Source of the DNA: Sordaria brevicollis
Taxonomy: Eukaryota; Ascomycota; Sordariomycetes; Sordariales; Sordariaceae
DNA: 64,000 nt
Direction of reading: 5' to 3'
NCBI GenBank assembly: GCA_033439795.1
Contig: JAUTDP010000005.1
Location: forward strand, 1,331,001-1,395,000
Shown: positions 59,638-64,000 of the stretch, in pieces
How positions within the stretch are numbered: position 1 is the first letter of the stretch
How the letters are laid out: each line of letters starts with the position of its first letter
Translations under genes and position numbers: made by a program
Notes under the pieces: generated by a model
The model's database searches: none
The model's input: only the letters and a program-made list of their open reading frames with translations
What the model was told of the DNA's origin: nothing

Positions 59638-60745
59638 AAAAAAAAAATTTCCCCCTTCTTTGCCTCTCTTATCCTCATCTCATCCCTTGTTCTTTCTTTT
59701 CATCCTTGCGATTTCCTTTTTACGGTGCATGTTTGCTTCTTAAGGTCATCGTACCATTCCCAAGACTCAGCTGGAAAGGAATCGGTTGTGGCTTGATGAT
59801 GCAGCTCGTTAGTTCAGTTGCAAGTATTTGTTTGTTCTCCTAAAGTGGATTGGGAAGGCTTCTTCTGGTGGCTTGCTTGGGGCAGAACTTCAGCTTGTGA
59901 CGATGGCTTGGCCTACGTTGGACGGATACTGTTCATAGTTTAGGGGGGTGACGATCGAGATATCTTTCACATGTATATCCTCTCCTGTTCTTTTCAAATA
60001 TTCGTTGTTGAAATTGTGCGTGTGACGCTTTGAGCGAAGTGCGCGTCATTTGTACAAGTTAATAGTTTTTCCTTCTCTATGTCCTCTCCATATACACATA
60101 TATATCATCATGGTCATCGCTTTATTTATCAAGCTTCGCAAGTACAGATTGTAAACAATTCTCATTTTCCGCTTATGCAATTCCCTATTATCTATGGAGG
60201 CCTTCCGCTCCATATAGTAATCTGATGAATGTAGTAACGTTATGGGAGTCTAGCTGCTTCCAAAAAGACAACTCCGTCTATATCCGATCCGGTAGAGCGA
60301 ACGCACAATAGCTTTTCCTCTCTATTTGCTAGTGACTGGATGCAAAAGCCCAATCGTCACCGTTAAAACACCACTTCTCACCCGCCTATCGTTCCATGTC
60401 GTCCGCCATCCTCCCTGTATGAACCACTACCCGTCGTAGCAGTCAAAAGCCAAATTCCAACCTTGTGCCCGTTCCAGTGTAAGCCACCAACCGACGCGCC
60501 TGTCCGCGCGCGAAGCCAGAAAATATCCCACCAAACCCCTTTTTCGTGATCTCGTCAGTAATAAAGAACAAGCAAATGGGTTGTTGAGGTGGTTGAAGTA
60601 GAAGTGAAGAATCGAGAACCGCCATGGCTAAAAAGACAAGCAAATGAAGAAGTGAGAAGCTATAACCCAGCCCTCAGGAGTTTGTTGAGCAAAAGAAAAC
60701 CTTCCTCCTAGTATGCGATGCACCTGCCTCGCAAAGACGAGATCA
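59638..60745. other. Intergenic region
   Basis: AT-richer spacer with no coding or RNA signal recognised; includes the 3' UTR of the kinase gene. Confidence 0.5.
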
Positions 60746-63123
60746 TTAGGCGACTTCCTCTCCATCCTCCTCATCCCTGTAGCGAATTCCTCCCTCGACC
60801 TGAATGCCACCGCTTACCCACTCAGTCGCGGCAGCCTGGGTAAGCGGCCATCTGGTTCTCGCCCGTCGCAAGAAGCCCTCGACCACCTCCCTTGCGCCCT
60901 GAAGGCCCTTGGCGCTAAACTTGGCGGGGTCTGCCTCGTGCTTGCCCTCACCATCCTCGCCGTTGGGAACGCCATATTCGATCCAACGCCACTCGACACG
61001 GGCAATCCGGTGACTCGTCCGACTCCGCATGCGCATCTGCATGGCATAATCACCGGCTCCAGGGGGCGGATCGAATGGAAGCCTGCCTTCGAGAAGCGCG
61101 TAGAGAAGGACGCCCAGTGACCAGGCGTCAGTTGCGCGGCCGTCGTAGGGTTGGCCCATGATGACTTCGGGGGCGGCGTAATCGTCGGAGCCGCATCTCG
61201 TCTCGAGCTTTTCGTCATCGGCAACACGGCGGGAAAGACCAAGGTCGGTGAGGGTGATGACCGAGTAAGGGTAGGTCGCCCAATCGGTTGGTGTGCTGAG
61301 CTCCTCGGGAGTAAGATTGACAAGGACATCTGTAATATGTGATTAGATATAGATAAAACGACGGATCAAAAGCGAAACCCACTCTCTAGCTTGATGTCTC
61401 TATGCACAATCTTCTCCGAGTGAAGATAGCTGACAGCACCGACCACCTCAGAAAAGATGCGACGCAACAGTACCGGGCTCAGAATGTCACGATGGCGGCT
61501 GGCAATGTCGAAAAGGTCTCCGCCAGGGCAATAGCTCAACACCAGAATGGCCCGCGACATCTCGATGTTCCAGGCTTTGAGCTGAACCAGTGAAGGATGT
61601 TGCAAAACCCTCATGAGTTCCAATTCCCGTTTCAAGCTCATCTCGATCCTGTCCTCCGAAGCGCCTCCACGGGGCCCATGCTCACAAACTTTGACGGCAA
61701 CCAGAGTACGGCGGTCGTGATGATATGTCGGCTCGGGGGTATTCATGCCAGTGCCGGGCGACAAATCCTCGTCGTCCGATGGTGAGATTTGACTTGTGGC
61801 GAGCATAACTCTGCTAAAGGTGCCCTGACCCAACATCTTGATAGCGCGCCAGCGGCGCAATTTCCGATCGTGCTTTCCATAAGCCTCGAAGTATTCGTGA
61901 TGGGATTCTTTGGAGGGAAGTCCGAAAGCGGCAAGTGATGAGACGTCGTTGGCGCTTAGGGAAGCTTCGCTGGGTGGGGGTGTCGGCGGCTTCTCAATGG
62001 GGGGAGCCAAACCCCGCGCTCCGGACAAGTGGGGCTCCCGGCGCATGTGGCCGTCATATCCCGGTTCCACGTTTTTCAGCTCGGGCCGGACACGGGTTCC
62101 CGAGATGGTCGACATCCGCTTCGGAATATGCATCGGATCCGGAATGTATTCACTAATACTTCGGTTTCGCGAATGTGAGGCTGATGTTGTCTGGGCGTGC
62201 AAATGCTCGCTGTCGTTCGCAGGCCCACTGCGACCGTACTCAAGCCCGGCGTATGACTTCTTCTTAGAAATCGTCATGGCTGCGTTGGGTTTCGAGCCTT
62301 CAGTAGTTGAAAAAGGTACACTTTCGACTGGATGGGTTTCTGGTATTGCGTCGCGGGTTTGCTGATATCCTAACCTCTTCCACGGGCCTGGTGAATCACT
62401 GGGTAACAAAGGTGATGGCAAAGGTGTGACATCGCCCATAGCCGATATTACGGGACTTGGGTAACAGGAGCTCGTTGCCGATACAGGGCTGAAGGGATTC
62501 GGAAGACTGCCGGCTCTCAAACTAGGTGTTCGAGAAATTGGTCTGAGGGAAGAAGTAGAGGATTTGTGGTGCAAGGTCAAAGAAGGACGCGAGGATCTTA
62601 TAGGTGTCGGCGAAGAACTCAAGGTTCCAAAATTCGAGCTGTCGCCTGCTGCCGTGGTGAAGGGGCTCACTATGGGATTCTCGGTTTGCAGTCGTAACCT
62701 GTGACTACTCGGCGAGTGAAGGTTCTGGAGACCCCGCGGGGACGAAGAAAGTCTCGGAGGGGTAGAATCAGATGTGAAGCGCGGCAGTGTGGGTGAAGGA
62801 GCAATAGTATGAGACCGAAACTGGATTTGATCAAGGTTGCTGCTTAAGATGCCGGCGCGTTCCCGCTTCGGCGTTGAGACGGACGTCGATCTGGCCGGAG
62901 TCTCGGCAGAGGTCAACTTTGGCGATAGTGGAGGGTCGAGGTTGAGGGCCGAGTTTTGGTGGGCATTGTACTCATTGAGGAGACCTGCTGCAGCTACAGC
63001 AGCTGCTGCGTCTTTCCGAGGCGCATCGCCGTCGCCGTGTGTATAAGGAGCCTCCTGGAAGGAGGAGGAAGAAAGAGGAGGAGGAGAGGAATAAATTTGC
63101 GAGTGGGAGTTTCTGGACGACAT
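60746..63123 (-). CDS. Serine/threonine protein kinase with a long N-terminal extension
   Basis: Minus-strand exons 61383-63123 and 60746-61329 give 774 residues. Residues 1-430 are Ser/Pro/Thr-rich and probably disordered and phosphorylated. The kinase domain starts with GQGTFSRV (432-439), the ATP Lys is 478 (VAVK), and the catalytic loop HRDIKLE (574-580) continues over the intron as NVLVNL. The magnesium motif is DLG (609-611) instead of DFG; the activation segment CGSDDYAAPEVI and DAWSLGVLLYALLEGRLPF follow. The CGSDDYAAPE and SLGVLLYALL features suggest the CAMK-like group (fungal PRR/Kin-type), but no ortholog is claimed. The ATG at 63123 is used; the frame is open upstream but only from a GTG. 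Confidence 0.87.
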
Positions 63124-64000
63124 ATTTGCTGGTACTTCTTGTCTGCAAGTATGTAAAGCGGGCTTGGTGCTGGTCCACCTCCGGGCCTGGTCCACGGGCG
63201 GTCCCACGGGGCGGTCCTCTGGGATGGTCTGTTGTGGTGCCGGTCTTGTCCTGGGATCTTTTTCTGCCCAGGTGATGTACTTTGCGGTTGCGTCGGGTCA
63301 GCGCTGCGGATCCTGGATCGTCTTGACTGCCACTTGCATGCCCTCGATCACGGCCACGTCCACGTCCACGGTTGATATCGAAGACGGGGCAATTCAGGTA
63401 CCCGCGGCTAGCAGGTACTCGTTATCGGGCCTCCCGTCTTTCTTTAAGAATAGTCGCCGGGGTCAGGCCGCGTTCGAAGGGGGTTGTGGTATCGGTCTTG
63501 GTGGTGGTGGTGGGATCTGGGTGTAAGTGGAACCCCCGAGGCTAACGGCGGCTTCGATGACTCTATGTCGAGGTACCTAGGATGGTGTAAGTGACCGAAT
63601 GACTGGCCCGCGGCATTCGCTCCGCAGCAAGGTACCTTTCGGCTGCCGGGTACCTACAATAACAGCAAAATGATTGCTACAAAGGGTCCTGGTCGTCTGT
63701 GTGAGGGTCGAGATGCACCTGGAGGGATTTAGGGGGGAAAATGCAAGAAATTAGCGAATTGCAGACTCGGGTGTGTCCTGGTCCTTGTAGGCCGCAGAAA
63801 TGGGTGTATATGCGGTGGTGTGGTGGTCGGTTTTGGGCTCCGCGCTATGATGCCGGAGAGCGCTATAGGTAGGCGATGAAAGCTTCGATTACGCCCTGCT
63901 GTCTGGCCTGCTGATAGCCCCAGCTTGTCCAGGTCTTGGTTGAGGTTATCTCCTCCGCCACAGAAAGCTTGCCAACTTGTCGGCGACTCGGCCCTCTATT
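63124..64000. other. Upstream region of the kinase gene
   Basis: Presumed promoter and 5' UTR of the minus-strand kinase. GC-rich with a GGTGGT run near 63,495-63,515. No further gene recognised before the window ends. Confidence 0.5.

Overview
The window is nuclear DNA of a filamentous ascomycete, most likely a Sordariaceae fungus of the Neurospora type. Genes carry short spliceosomal introns with GTRAGT-like donors, CTAAC/CTGAC branch sites and YAG acceptors, and codons are C-ending. Most recognisable genes are single-copy housekeeping genes. A 16-kb AT-rich island carries the signature of repeat-induced point mutation (RIP). Genus is inferred from general familiarity with the encoded proteins, not from a search.

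Left arm (1-14,536): the Sec61 gamma subunit, a fragmentary hypothetical gene facing an intronless 320-residue hypothetical gene, an intron-containing tRNA-Leu(CAA), a gamma-tocopherol-methyltransferase-like SAM enzyme, a YwrD-like gamma-glutamyltranspeptidase with a 19-nt micro-exon, and, convergent with it, the kinetochore protein CENP-I/Mis6. About 2.9 kb without a convincing gene follows.

Central island (14,537-30,530): a Ty1/copia element (188-bp LTRs, perfect 5-bp target duplication ATTAC) has been split inside its RNase H region by a 10.36-kb Ty3/gypsy element (235-bp LTRs, 5-bp duplication ACTAA/ATTAA, integrase followed by a chromodomain). Taking out the gypsy element and one duplication copy restores the copia reading frame. 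Both elements are riddled with transition mutations and in-frame stops and should be dead.

Right arm (30,531-64,000): an apparently N-terminally truncated GH3/GNAT-type protein, the vacuolar membrane protease PFF1, a small secreted protein with a probable GC-AG intron, Mediator subunit MED11, TFIID subunit TAF5, the retromer sorting nexin VPS5, mitochondrial ribosomal protein bL31m, a flavin-reductase-like protein, FKBP12, Hsp90, tRNA-Arg(CCG) and a long serine/threonine protein kinase.

The genes do not form a pathway cluster. They cover secretion (Sec61 gamma), transcription (MED11, TAF5), chromosome segregation (CENP-I), endosome and vacuole function (VPS5, PFF1) and protein folding (FKBP12, Hsp90). 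The unusual part is the nested, RIP-mutated retroelement island between them, which probably forms a patch of constitutive heterochromatin in otherwise gene-rich DNA.
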